A DNA stretch of 64,000 nt from contig CM031563.1 in the NCBI GenBank assembly GCA_018466975.1, forward strand, positions 1,054,001 to 1,118,000, read 5' to 3'. Source of the DNA: Sparassis latifolia. Taxonomy: Eukaryota; Basidiomycota; Agaricomycetes; Polyporales; Sparassidaceae. The position numbers and the translations under genes were made by a program. The notes under the pieces were generated by a model. The model was not told where the DNA came from. It worked only from the letters and a program-made list of their open reading frames with translations, and ran no database searches. Positions 33,858 to 45,650 of the stretch are shown here, piece by piece (position 1 is the first letter of the stretch; each line of letters begins with the position of its first letter).

Positions 33858-34343
33858 GTCTTAATCAGAGGTTTGATCCTTGCTTCGGAAGTTGATTTGT
33901 GCTGATGACAATGGTAGATGCATGCATGAGTGGAGACGATTCGCAGGAATCAGTAACGCGATCTAGTAACATGCACCTTGTAACATAGACTTTCTGCGCC
34001 GCACGTCCTTCTGATCAGTCCAATTTATTAAAAATTCAAGATCCATATGCCGACAACAGATAGATCTATCTCTACAGGTGCCTGAGCAAAGATTCTGCGC
34101 ATTAATGCCCAAAAATATGACGAATAAGTTACGCGCAGAATGAAGAGATAGTAGTGTACAGCAAGCGATAGAAATCGGACATGGCGAGGTGAGCACCACG
34201 CGAGAAGGTCTCTGACAATAAAGTCCTGCGGACACCGATCGAACAATGAGTACTGGGACCGAAGAAACAAGTCGGAGTAAGGATAATGAGATAGGAAGAA
34301 TAAAGTATACCACTGGAACGCGTGTCCAGTATGCCACAGATAG
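33858..34343. other. Convergent intergenic region
   Basis: About 490 bases between two convergent stops. AT-rich 3' UTR-like sequence. Minus-strand frames are hydrophobic by composition only. No gene called. Confidence 0.55.
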
Positions 34344-36147
34344 TCAATGATCAGCAGACACATCAGCAACCTGGCGGTCGATCCAACTCACGATGACTTC
34401 CAGTCGCTCGGGAGCCACCATGGTACCAACACTGCCTTGTGCGCGCAGGACATCCGACATGCGCTGCCCTACAGCAGCCGCACACTCGTCTGCACGCCCA
34501 AACCCGCTCAGGCAGCCTTTCCTGTAATCCTCTTCGGAAAAGCCAAGTAGGGATGCCACGCTGTGTTCATGCTCAGAGGTACCTTCGACAGGCAAAGGCA
34601 CAAACGCACGCAGCAGGACAGGCAGTGCGATGAGCAACGGAAGGTCTGTCGTGATGACATCCAAATCACGTCCTAACTCTATCACATTGCACGCATCCGC
34701 AGGGGACCCGCCAGGCCTGCCGCGCGCGACCTGAGCTTGCGATCGCACAAATTCTAGCAAAGCAGCGAGAGCATTTAGTGCCTCGAACGCTTCATCGACC
34801 ACTTCGCGCGCAAGCTGCGTGGGCTCCTTGTCTGCGGACGGCCGCGGCAGCATGTTGAGCAAGTCATACAACGCACGAGCATCCGCAGCTACTGTTGTGC
34901 TTCTCGCCCCCACATTAGTGGAAGGTGACGGAGGGCGTGACGGAGGTAGTTTCAACGTGAACCGGCTGGAAGGGGGGGTCGAGGGTGAGATCGACAAACT
35001 ACGCTGTATGAGGTCCTTCGACTTCAAACCCGCCGGAGTCACCGCTGGGGAACCCGGCGGCGACGTGCTCAAATTGGGACGGTTGGACAGCGCCACGAGC
35101 CCGTGCCAGATGAGAGAGATTAGCAGAGACGCAAGAATGGTATCTGCAGTCGTGGATGTCGCACAACGAGCAAGCGTCCGTGAATAAAGTGGCACCAAAG
35201 TTTGGAGCGTTGAAATGGATGGATGCGGAATAGGCGATTTGGCGCCTGTCGAAATTTTTCCTCCCGCAGAACCATGACCATGACTGGGAGTAAGGGGTGC
35301 AGGATAGACACAGGCCAGTGCGTCTATGACAGGCGTCATCTCGTTCTTGATACCAGACATAAGAGGGTCGACAACCCTCTTTACGACGGACAGAAGCCCG
35401 TCCCGGACGGGCTTCAAACCGTCGCCCCTCATATCAGTGTCAAGACCTAGGCCAAGTTCGTCAAAAGTTTCCAAAACCTCCCCAGCGAAGGTCGCCCAGC
35501 CAAGTGCATGCAACTGAGTAGGGTTAAGAGTCGGTGCCTGAGGCGTCGGCGCTAACGGAGTTAAGAGTGCTGGGGAAGAGAGAAGCGGAAGAACGTTGTT
35601 CGAAACATTCGTGAGAAGTACGGACAGCGGACGATGGAGAGTCCGGATGAGCGCTCTATGCAAGTGCAAATTCTCACGGGATGCTTTCATTTCGCTGCAA
35701 AGTGGTGTCAGAACTGTTGGAAGGAGCGAACATGCTGGATACTCACGAGGCAATCAGAGCGCCGAGGGTACGACCACGTCCTGCAGGGATTGGTCGTCTA
35801 CTACCAAGCTGCTCGTGTGGGGCAGCGGGTCCACTGGGCTGCGCTAACGCCTTCGTCACAGCTTCACTGAGCTTCAGGCCCACCACCTCTAAGTATGACC
35901 CATCCTGTGCCACAGTCAGCGGCAGCGATGTGAGTCCAGTGGCTAGCGACGGTGAAGCCCGCCTGAAAGTGGACAAGGAAAGCTTCGAGAGGGGGCGAGC
36001 AGTACGATCCATGAGTGGGTCTTGACTTTGGGTAGAAATTGGTGGAGAGGCAGGACGGCTAGACGGACGAAGGAAAGTCTGTGTCCTGAGTGCGTGGATC
36101 ATCCCTGGCAAAAGCGATGGGTGGAGTGCTGGAGGGGTCTCAGACAA
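34344..36147 (-). CDS. Uncharacterised Agaricomycete protein, helical
   Basis: Two exons. The first (about 35748-36147) starts MSETPPALHPSLLPGMIHAL and reads THR/SER-rich sequence, then SYLEVVGLKLSEAVTKALAQ. A 45-50 base intron leads to the second exon, KASRENLHLHRALIRTLHRP, which is open to the stop at 34344. The protein (about 590 residues) is rich in leucine helices (VLLTNVSNNVLPLLSSPALL, DTILASLLISLIWHGLVALS, LLIALPVLLRAFVPLPVEGT) with proline-rich loops between. The C-terminus reads SLLGFSEEDYRKGCLSGFGR and ends WIDRQVADVSADH. It looks like an alpha-solenoid-type cytosolic protein. I do not know its function. Confidence 0.75.
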
Positions 36148-36861
36148 AAAAAGCCCCAGAGTGAGGTACTATCTGTTGTGTTGTGTTGTTCGGGTTATAT
36201 GTGTACGCTATGGCCAGAGCAGGAGACCTGGACCCGAGTGTTCAGACGATGCAATTATCCCATGAAAGACAACGTTTTGCGAGAGCGTTGCCGATGGGGT
36301 GTGGAGCAAGGATGTTCTAAGGAGGCCTGTCGGTGTCGACGAGGGGGAATGCAAGTGGTCCGAAGAGAATGTTGATACGAGTTGTTGGGCTGGAGTGTGA
36401 GGTCAGCTAGACTGAAAAGACCGAGCAGCGGCACGACAACACTGACGAGAGAACACGACGTACCCAGCTAGCGAGGAGACTTTCATAGATCAAGAGGGTG
36501 CAGGATGCGTTGTGCTCGAAGAGTTCGCGCGAGTAGAGGAGGCGAGGGAGACGAAAAGAATTTTGGTTCCCCGGATATATGCAGTTGCTCTTCCCACGCT
36601 GCCCATCGCGGCGGATCTCTGAAGACTGGCAGTCCGTCGCCTCTTCCTGGCATCCCGTCCGGCGTAAGTAGATTAATCTGCTTTTATCGCGCGCCCAGCG
36701 TACGCCACGGATCGTGTTTGACAATGCCAAGATAGCGAGACGTCTCGATAACCTATCGCAGACATCATATACAACGTGCTCAACTCGATACAAATCTAGT
36801 GAATGTCCATTCAGATCCTCAAGTCCTTCTGCGTCCTGGTAAATATCTCTATGCAGGTATA
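36148..36861. other. Intergenic region between the helical protein and the GH55 gene
   Basis: About 710 bases. A 157-codon minus frame (36407-36880) overlaps the GH55 stop in another frame and has no family features, so I treat it as chance. Confidence 0.5.
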
Positions 36862-39800
36862 TCAAGCCCATGGCGTCCATGCAGTAATCGTCTCCGCAAA
36901 GCCGTTCCTGTTGTTCGTATAGCTGATAACCCCGTTGTCGTCGACACTGAGCATGTACGTGCTATCGACAGTCTGGAGGCCGTAAATGCCGACACTCGTA
37001 AGCGTGTCCACGTTCACGATCTGCATCTGGCACGAAAAGGTAGCTTCGCAGGTTTGGGTGTAGTTCTGAAACCACCGTCTATCAGTGCACGTTTAGGTCC
37101 CCGGGCAGACGAACACAGCTGACCTGGAAGAAGCTATAGAAACCAGCACCTATGCATCACATGAGCTACTTGATCTCACACAGTGACAAAGATGGAGCAA
37201 AAACCTCACCGTATACCAGGATGTTCTCCGCAGAAGAGATCTGGAGAGCAAGGGCTGCTCCAAACCAGGCTTCAGGATCAAGGTAAGCCGGGTTCGGAGT
37301 GAAGGGAGCAGGCGGAGCGGGATCCGGTTGGAAATATGGCTAATCATGTCTCATCAAATTCTCATTGGACTGTGCTAGCACAAACCACGCTCACCGTCTC
37401 CGTCTGCATGGTGCCTATGTAGTGATTTTGCGCACCAACCAGGCTGTACTGGTACATGACGTTGTGTTCAGCTAGATGTGACGGCTGCATTGAGAAACTT
37501 GGATATCATATCAAGTCGCCCATGCTTACAGGCTATAGGAAGCCAGTCAGTTTCTGGCAGATGTCAAAACGAGAAGACGTACCAGTTCCGATCAACCATG
37601 CGGGTCCGAGAGATTCTGACAGAATACCGCGCCCACTGTACAAGCTGACTTGAGCGTTGCCTGGGATGCCATTTAAATGAGTTTTCGAGAATGAAAGAGT
37701 GAGTGTAAATCGTGTACCTGGCCAATCCAAGTCATGATCCGCCAACCACACCCAAAGTCCCTACGAGAGGGCCAAATCGTTAGTATCTCAGAATCCCAGC
37801 GCTGACAGTCAAATCTAACACTCACTTCAAGATACGCGCTGGAACCAGGTGTGAGATGCAATGCCAAGAAAGCGGCGTAGCATTCAGTATTGACGTCATA
37901 GTACGCAGCTGCACAGTTGTACGCCTGCAGATCCGATCCGTTCTCTGAAAGTGAATCAGCACGGAGAATTCCCTGAACGATACATCCGACGTACTGCCGC
38001 CTAGACTGGAGGAAGATCCAGTAAGCGTGATAATTGATGACGGAATGGCGCTACTGACATGATATGTGTATCCCAGGCTCCGGCGGCGCCTTGCTGGCCA
38101 GCAGGGTCGTGGACATTCCATTCTACAACAATAGCTCCGGCAGCTGCAAGATTAGATCAATTATCTGCTCTACTGGACGAATAACCACACGCGTACCTGG
38201 CCCCCTGGCAGTAAAAATCATGTCGGTGATCTCAGCGAGGCCATATGAGTAAGGCTCTCCAACCCTGACGACGACCTGAGGGTCATCCATGTTCTGGAAG
38301 TACGCTCCACTTCCCATGATTGTCGACCAGGCCTCGCCAACCACTTGGGTACCCGCCGGGATAGTGATCGTGGAAGTGACGATGTAGGTTCCGGCGTCGA
38401 AATAGATGATGTAACATCCAGCATACTGACAATAACGAAATTATCACTTCGCCGCACACCGAAGTCCAGTCGAGAAGCGAACCTCGTCGAAGACCCTCTG
38501 AATGACCGCAGTATCGTCGGTATGGCCATCACCTGCCGCACCTTGAGATTTCACACTCATGAACTGGCTTGCCGAGTAGTCAGCGTACTGGGGATGGCCC
38601 TTGGAGAAGATCTTCCCCGTGCTATCCAACACAACAGGAGATTTGAGGAGAGGATCGATATAGCCTTGAGTGTACGTCCCATTTGGATTTGATCCGGCAT
38701 AGACATTTCCTTGCGCCCATGCGTCGATTCTGAGTGTGCCACCGGCCAACTGTTGGAAAGTAACATCTCAGAAATATTCCGGGGGAATGCGGTTTTTTCC
38801 TAACCAAAACTTCGCCACCTACGACACCGACAGCAGTAGTCACATTGTCGAGCTGAACATTACTCAAGACAAGTGAACCATCCAAAGTGTGGTTGCTCGT
38901 TGCAGATCGTTGAACGAAGATTGGTGTGTTAGTGACAGTTGCATCGATGATGGCTTCCGAGCCAATTCCTTGAGCGCTTCCATTCGCAGTGCCGATTGTG
39001 AGATCAAAACCTATCTGGCAAATGATTCAGCAAAGTCAGCATGAAATAATCCTAACAACCGTAACTGACTTCACAGTTGTTGATATTGATGCCTAGAGTA
39101 ATGGAGTCAGCAAAGTCAAATACAATGCGTCGAAGATGGCGAACGCTGGTAGGTCCAGCCCCAAGACCACAGCCCGTATACCTGTGGAGAGAGATCAGTT
39201 GGTGTCGACCACATGTGCTTGGCCTCAGAGTGACACTTACCGCTGAAACATAATAAGCGAATTTCCGTTAGTGCCACATTTTCCGCCTGCGGAACGGGCT
39301 CACCAGTGTTGGCGCCATTCACAGTGATGTTCCGCACAGTGAATCTACAGTGGCTCTCGAATGAGCACAAACGTAAATATGAAGAGCCTTCACAATTACT
39401 GACTGCTGGTTGCCGACCCATAGGCCATATTTCCCTCCATTGAAAACCATGTCTGACAATGTCGTGAATCTTGGGCCAATCTCTGCGTAGGACAGACATA
39501 CCACCCATGAAGCCACCGCTAGCATGGTAGAGAGATGAACTGAGTATGCACAAATCCAACTAATCTCTTACCTCCCATCTTCCATGTAAATTCCTGACGC
39601 AACATTTTTAGAATAAGAAAGTGTGCTGACTATAAACAGCGATGCTCACCCTGGTGGTTGTTTTCAGGTTCAGTCGACATGTCGAAAACGAGGTTCATCA
39701 AGGAGGTGGCTTGTGAAACCTGCCAGTGAATACCAGTAGCAGAGGCAGAAGCAGGCATCTGCGTCAGGTCAATCACGAAGTTCCGCACGGAGCGATAACT

Positions 39801-40646
39801 AGTCGTAGAACGGTGCCGGCGTCACTTGGGCCATTTAAACCGTGCTGGTACGGAATACTCACAAGTTGTCCTGGTTAGTATACCAGTTGCCATATGCATC
39901 GTATGGGTCCGCATCTGAAGATGCAAAGTTCAGACGTGCAAAAGAGTATAGAGTATATCAGCATACCGATAACTGCAATTCCTGTGAAGTTGGGAGCTGC
40001 GAGGATGGTTGGAGGAACTTTGGCATCGCCGACGATCACGGTATAATAGTACGCGATGATAGGTTCAGAGACCAAATAGGTGCTTTTAAGATACCAGAGG
40101 CTATTGGTAGTGAAAGTGAGAGCGAATGATTGGACACACCCTTGCGGGAAATACACCACTGCTGGAGAAGTACTACATCCGGACAGGAACAATTAACACA
40201 GGCGCAAGCGCATCGAACTTGATCACTCACGTAGCAGACCCACAACCTTCACCACAACGATCGCCAAATGATATAGCATAGCTACGCACCTCTCCGGTGA
40301 GTCACATCATCAAGTGCGTCACTAGGAGTACTTACTTGACAGCTGCAGTGTCATCCGTTACACCGTCACCAGTTGCTCCATAATCCTTCATGCGCAATCA
40401 GTCAAAACGGTCAGTTTATATTTGCATCACATGGTGCAATACCTTGACGTTGCGGTAGACCTGATATGTCGCTGGGTCAGCGTTGAAGGCAGACGTTCCC
40501 CTTTGTACCATGTCCTCCAACCAGAACGGTTGGCTGGGCGTCGAATTTCCGGCAACAAGAGGGGAAATGCAGAGCGAGCCATGTCCAGAGACAATGAGCC
40601 AGCCCATAAAAATGACCAGAACGGGGAAGGGTGTATGCACAAGCAT
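36862..40646 (-). CDS. Secreted GH55-family beta-1,3-glucanase
   Basis: GH55 enzymes cleave beta-1,3-glucan, here probably for cell-wall remodelling or breakdown of fungal walls. The start MLVHTPFPVLVIFMGWLIVS is a signal peptide, followed by PFWLEDMVQRGTSAFNADPA. Two pectate-lyase-3-type beta-helix halves follow, as in the family: YRNVKDYGATGDGVTDDTAA, then VVYFPQGTYLVSEPIIAYYY and GGFMGGMVFNGGKYGLWVGN; and SVKSQGAAGDGHTDDTAVIQ, then YIIYFDAGTYIVTSTITIPA and VVGEAWSTIMGSGAYFQNMD. The tail contains EGLWVWLADHDLDW, GRGILSESLGPAWLIGTASE, HNVMYQYSLVGAQNHYIGTM and SAENILVYGAGFYSFFQNYT, all usual GH55 C-terminal motifs. The coding region is broken into more than ten exons. No carbohydrate-binding module or membrane anchor is seen. 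Confidence 0.92.
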
Positions 40647-42447
40647 CTTGGAGTACTACACCTAGAAATGGTGCAGGAGGATGAGCGTGTTCCTGCGAGG
40701 GAAAGAGGCTATCAAGACATTTATACACGTCTTGGGCAGACCAGCACAGGCTGTGAGAACCGGCTTGTGGAACCCGTGATGACGGCAGGCACAGGCAGGA
40801 GTGACTTCTCGCCAATTGTGCCCGAGGTGCACCACTCCATGCATCTTCATGGAAACGCATCGAATACAGACTTACAAGAATTAGTGTTTTCAGTGACTGA
40901 TGCACTGACTCCCCTGGAAGTCAGAGTCGTGATAGGTATACTGCCATGGAGAAAAAATGAGTGAAAGAGAACAATATTCTCGCGATCTGCCGCCACGAGT
41001 GGACAGAAGAGTGCCACGGTTGACTCGGAAGTCACTCGATCAAAGACGCGTCTCGCGTTTCTCACGTGCCTCGCGCGTGTGGCTCTTCCGCAGTCTCAAC
41101 TTTCCACTTCCAGCAGGCTATGTACTAGCTCACAGGATGATGATGCCCCCGACTATGATGCCGCCGCCACCGGCCGTTGGAGATGACCTGTGCAGCCCTC
41201 GGCTAGCAGCTTTTCATAATAGACGCCACTCCGTCACTTCCATACATTCGCGCAGGCTTCATGTGAACGTGCAAGGTGGGTAGTGGCAAATCCAATGGTG
41301 CGAACCCTGTCAGCTGCACTTCTATTCTCTCAGGTCCGGTATGTAAGTTTATATATAGGACAACCGTAGGCTCCTTACAGCGTACACTGATTGGGTGCAT
41401 CTTCATGACCGAGTGAGTAGTAAGTACCTTACGATGCTTTGACGGTCTCATCGTCAATACTTATCATGGACCCTATCATATGGCCTGAATCAACAGCGAA
41501 ACACTTCTATTCCTGAAGGCCGATCCACGCCTAACCTGGTCGTAAAGCACACAACATTTCCGCGTGGCTGTCGGAGCCTTCTGATAGTATGAGCTACTGA
41601 TGTATTTCTTTACAGTTGCAGTGATCAAGTGACTTATTCACTCTCTCTTTTGTGTGAAGGTGGAACGCTACAGTTGGGTGTACAGGTTTACAATCCCGGA
41701 AGCGTGAATGACAGCTCGAACCGCATGCGTCTTCAACTTGGATACCTCCGATTGCTGGACGTGGGTGACCTCCGTTTGTATCTGATATGCCATAGTACGT
41801 ATAGACCTGTTACTCAAGTGTAGGATCATTGACAAGCAGCAGCAGACGCGATGACTTTGAGATCCCCACTTGCCAGCATGTACACTTTCGAATCGTGATG
41901 CACGGCGATAATTGGGGTCCGCTCACGATGCCATCAGCTTTTGACAGACAGCGAGGTCACATTCCATCTGTGTCATGTGTGGATCTCGTATTGCGGTCTC
42001 GAATTGGGAAGCGAAAGAAAATGAGAAGGAAATCGAATGTCAGCGCTAAGTCTCGGTGAACCTGAAGTAACAGGTATTTGATCTTTCCTTATTGGCAAAT
42101 CTGAGACGTATAGATTCCTCGAACGAATATTCCACTCTCGTACCGCTAGGTTTCGCTTGGATAAAACAGCGTATATCTTGTTGACTAGATGAGCGGGAAC
42201 GTCGGCGGCACGCAGCAACCAATTGCAAAGGGTAAATTTGAATGTTTGAACCCTCAACATCGCGGCTCTCACATCAGTGGTACGTGTAGTAAACGTGTGT
42301 TCCACTCGGTTGTATAGACGTGTTCAAATCGGACGAGTCTTTTTTAACCAACTCGTCGTCAATGGTCCCGCTATCTTATGTTCAATAGTGAAAATGATAT
42401 CTGTGACACATTATGCTCGGATGTATGAAGCCAGTAGATGAGGCCCA
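40647..42447. other. Unresolved stretch, possible small plus-strand exons
   Basis: No gene can be called safely in these 1,800 bases. The plus-strand frame 40957-41280 starts MSEREQYSRDLPPRVDRRVP. It could splice (GTGGGTAG..CTCTCAG, 41278-41331) to a short ending. A second exon-like block at 41612-41795 reads CSDQVTYSLSLLCEGGTLQL, then NSSNRMRLQ-type sequence and YLRLLDVGDLRLYLICHS. It follows a good acceptor (TTTCTTTACAG) and may join 41830-42060. None of this matches a family I know. Minus-strand frames (41203-41457, 41973-42305) are equally weak. Confidence 0.3.
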
Positions 42448-43787
42448 TCAGTCCGTTTCATGTGAGAATTCTTCCAGCTGTAACTCATGGACGCTCTCCA
42501 GTCCAACATCTCTCAATATTTTCCCAACACCCTCCATCTTGACCGCATCTAGCTCTTTCTCACTTTTCACGAGTAACAACCCAGTAAAGCCAAGGGCGTT
42601 GACGCTCAGCTGGTCGCCAGTCTTCTGCAGCACGTGGTGTTCTCTCCGCCGGGGTATAACATGCATGTGCTCGAGCGTGAGAACGAAGTTGTATGACGGG
42701 GAACCGGGGGGATAATCGCCGTCGTGCCGTATCGTAGAGATAGCGAGATCGAGAAGGGAGAGGAATGCATCGGAAAGGCTTCCTTCGAGGTCACTCCGAG
42801 GAACAGAAGCTAGATTCGAGGGCAACCTGCGCACATGATTTGCGTACGGCAAAGTGGTCAGTGAAAAGGGCCGAGCTATGGGGAATGAAGTGTGAGTTAT
42901 CGGTCGATTTCGCTGACTGAGACTCACTTATGACCTCTATTGATGTCGACCTTGCTAGTCGCTCTATTGGAGGACCGTCATCCTCTATAGGTAGGAACTG
43001 CACGTGTTTATGAGGCTGGCTAGCGCCACTTAGGTCTCCACCTAAGCAAAAGCTTCATGTCAAGACCGATGAGACAAGCGGAACAGGAACAAGTCCCGCA
43101 CAATTGTAGAAGGCGAAAAAGTGACGACCCGCTTGGCGCGCAGCAACAAGGAATGTGTATATTTGAGCAAGCTCTGCGGGTAGCAGTGGTGATGCCTGGG
43201 ACTTGTACTCTGATTGAAACCAAAAATCAGTGAGCATCATCTCTCCCGCGATCAGGACTATCATTCGCACACGCACCTTTTGTGACTAATAGGATATGGT
43301 GTGGCACCACAGAGTATTTGTTCAACTGTTACCAGACGCAGAGGGAAACCGTAGGAGAGTACTTCGCGATCAATGCCCAAGTCTCGTCATCTATAAGCAC
43401 TCCGCCACGAACCAGAATCACATATTCAGAATCATCTTCCTCGTCTCGGATTTCTCCAAGGTACAAGTTGGGTATGTAGGGTGGCGCAAAGGGATCTGGT
43501 TTATGGGCCTTCCCGACTGGCTTGCCTTCTGCTGCAGGGTCAAAGTGAGGCGTCGGGAGTGACGGTTTCTGCTGCAACGCTGTACAGAGGCGTATCTCGA
43601 ACTGCATTTACCTGTCAGCTTCTATCATCTCACCGAGAGAAGTGAGGAGACAAGTAAGAATGCTAACCTCTATGCCATGATCGTTATGTTTGTACACTGT
43701 AGAGGGGAAAAACAGCAAATCTCCAGAGGCGAGAGCTCGCTCAAAGTTGTCGGATAAACTCGCGATTATTGCCGAGTGCGAAGACAT
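42448..43787 (-). CDS. APA2: Diadenosine tetraphosphate (Ap4A) phosphorylase / ATP adenylyltransferase
   Basis: Apa1/Apa2 cleave Ap4A with phosphate to ADP and ATP. The start is MSSHSAIIASLSDNFERALA; an ATG 33 bases upstream is also in frame. Family motifs follow: GDLLFFPSTVYKHNDHGIEF, FEIRLCTALQQKPSLP, PFAPPYIPNLYLGEI, VILLNKYSVVPHHILLVTKE, then FYNCGDLSGASQPHKHVQFL. The HKHVQ (HxHxQ) motif carries the nucleophilic His of the HIT/GalT superfamily. The C-terminal half holds YNFVLTLEHMHVIPRRREHH and LSVNALGFTGLLLVKSEKEL, ending HELQLEEFSHETD. Length (about 330 residues) is normal. At least four introns, one placed just after the NCG of the active-site region. Confidence 0.93.
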
Positions 43788-44285
43788 CGCAGTCGGGCGT
43801 CCGTGGCAGAGCAGATTCAATTATTGGTCTTTCCCTGGTCTTTCCTTGTTATCAAGTTGACGTGCGCAGTCTCTACAAAGCGTGATGGGACGCGATGATG
43901 GGTAAGGCGGCAGGCGGACAGTCAAAGAACACGATGTAGACGAGATCGAGATGAGATCATCTACATATGTAGTGGATCCAAATCTAATATACATGCACGT
44001 TCAAGTATTAATTACTGCTCATGCATGGCCACGGCCAACCACAATGCCAAAGGCAATCGCACATCAGTCCTGGACTGCGTACAGACAATAATTCGCCATA
44101 TATACGACCAAATGTACAAGAAAACACGGATGCAACATACTGAGTGTAGTAGTAACTGGTACAGAGAGTCAACTGTGCATGTTGGCTAGGAAAGCAACGA
44201 AAGATGAAAGGACTGTCAAAGTAAAGAATGAAGAAATGAACTCAGATGAACCCAGTCATCTGTGAGAGATGAATCAATATCAAGG
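43788..44285. other. Intergenic region upstream of APA2
   Basis: About 500 bases, AT-rich in 43970-44230. No long frame. It should hold the APA2 promoter and the 3' UTR of the membrane-protein gene. Confidence 0.5.
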
Positions 44286-44918
44286 TTAGGCCTGCCCGCC
44301 TCTTCCACGATTGTTCTTGGCTTCTTCCATGACCTCTCCAAGCGCCAATGCCCGCGTATAACATATGGCGGCAACGAGGGACCACAGTGCCCCGTTTGTT
44401 CCCTGTCACAAGGAGTCGTGACACAGTTTGAGGTTCAGTTACACAGAACGCACCTCATAATATAACACAGCTAGAAACGCCTGATTGATTAACGCTATGA
44501 TTCGAACGATGATACTCCTGTGTAGCGCAGTTCCCTTTAAAAATGGTGCGGGATATTCCAGAGCAATCATCGCAAAACCCAATAACATTGAGATAATTGG
44601 TATGACAGGCACTTTCACGATGAGGGTGATGAAGACCGCAACTTTCGGTGAGGGCCTAACAACGCGTTACAATCGCACACGAACCAAACAACATAGCATA
44701 GTGTACTCACTGGATACCTCCGGGGTCCCGAACAGTGCCTCCGATGAAGTCCCAAAAGAACTTGCGGAAATACAGGGCGAAAAACGAGGCCCACACAGTG
44801 TCTGGCGACGGGTCACCGGAAGGTTATATTCTGTTGAATCTCAAGGTCTATGACACTTACAAACTGTCGCAGTCAAAGAGACATAGCGAGAATACTCGTG
44901 CCAAACCAGCTTTCCCAT
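44286..44918 (-). CDS. Small multi-pass membrane protein of unknown function
   Basis: Exon 1 codes MGKLVWHEYSRYVSLTATVY. After an intron (GTAAGT..CGCCAG) comes TVWASFFALYFRKFFWDFIG, then GTVRDPGGIQ. Next is VAVFITLIVKVPVIPIISML, LGFAMIALEYPAPFLKGTAL and HRSIIVRIIALINQAFLAVL. The last exon gives YEGTNGALWSLVAAICYTRA and the tail LGEVMEEAKNNRGRGGQA. About 150 residues with four likely transmembrane helices and a charged cytosolic end. I recall very similar proteins across Basidiomycota, annotated only as conserved domain proteins. No catalytic or transport motif is visible. Confidence 0.82.
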
Positions 44919-45650
44919 GTCGAAGATCTGCGAGACGAAGTGCACTTGTTGTACAGGCGAGATACCGAGCACCGCTCCGGAGAGAAAGAGTAACTCAAAC
45001 GGAGAAGATGTAAGCTTCTGATGTGAAAGAAGAAGCGAAACCAGCGGGACCAGCGAGCTCAGCTCGTCCAACAAAAGGAAAGGTGAATGGGAGAGCGAAG
45101 GAACAAAATGCACACAGCAATGAGGGAAAGTGTGTTCATGGCCGCTTTCATATACCCGTGACATCTCCCGTCGCGAGGACAACAATGCGTGACACCCCGG
45201 TCACAACAGTTGGCTTTTGACAACTGCAGCGACCGACGTGCTCGTTAATGATAGCAATGACAAAAACCACCGCTTTACACATGCAAGCACTACTAGAAGT
45301 AAGCATCAAGGGACACTGAAGTCGATCCGAGAGAAGGAGGTCCGAGTCCATGTCGAGGAATTAATGTCACGACCATACGCGCGTTACGCGCAAACCTACG
45401 TAGATCTACTCACACCTTGTCATTAATTATTCCACTGCAAAGAAACACAACCTGACAACAGCGACAGCAGATATAAGCTTAAATAGACTAGAAAATGACC
45501 GTGACATCGACATCGAAGCGTGTTTCAGGATCTTGTCCGTGACATCAGAAGCATCCTCTCAGTTGAGGCCTTTGTCCGCAAGGACTTGAAGAGGTGGAAC
45601 GTTTGGCTGAACGATCTCGGTGAGACGATGCAATGCCACATCGCGAGATA
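44919..45650. other. Intergenic region upstream of the small membrane protein
   Basis: About 730 bases. Short frames at 45148-45351 (minus) and 44735-45013 (plus) show no family features. Nothing else seen. Confidence 0.5.

Noticed and set aside
36407..36880. 157-codon minus-strand frame next to the GH55 stop
   Set aside because: It overlaps the GH55 end in another frame, has no family features, and its start reads through the GH55 terminal codons. Most likely chance.
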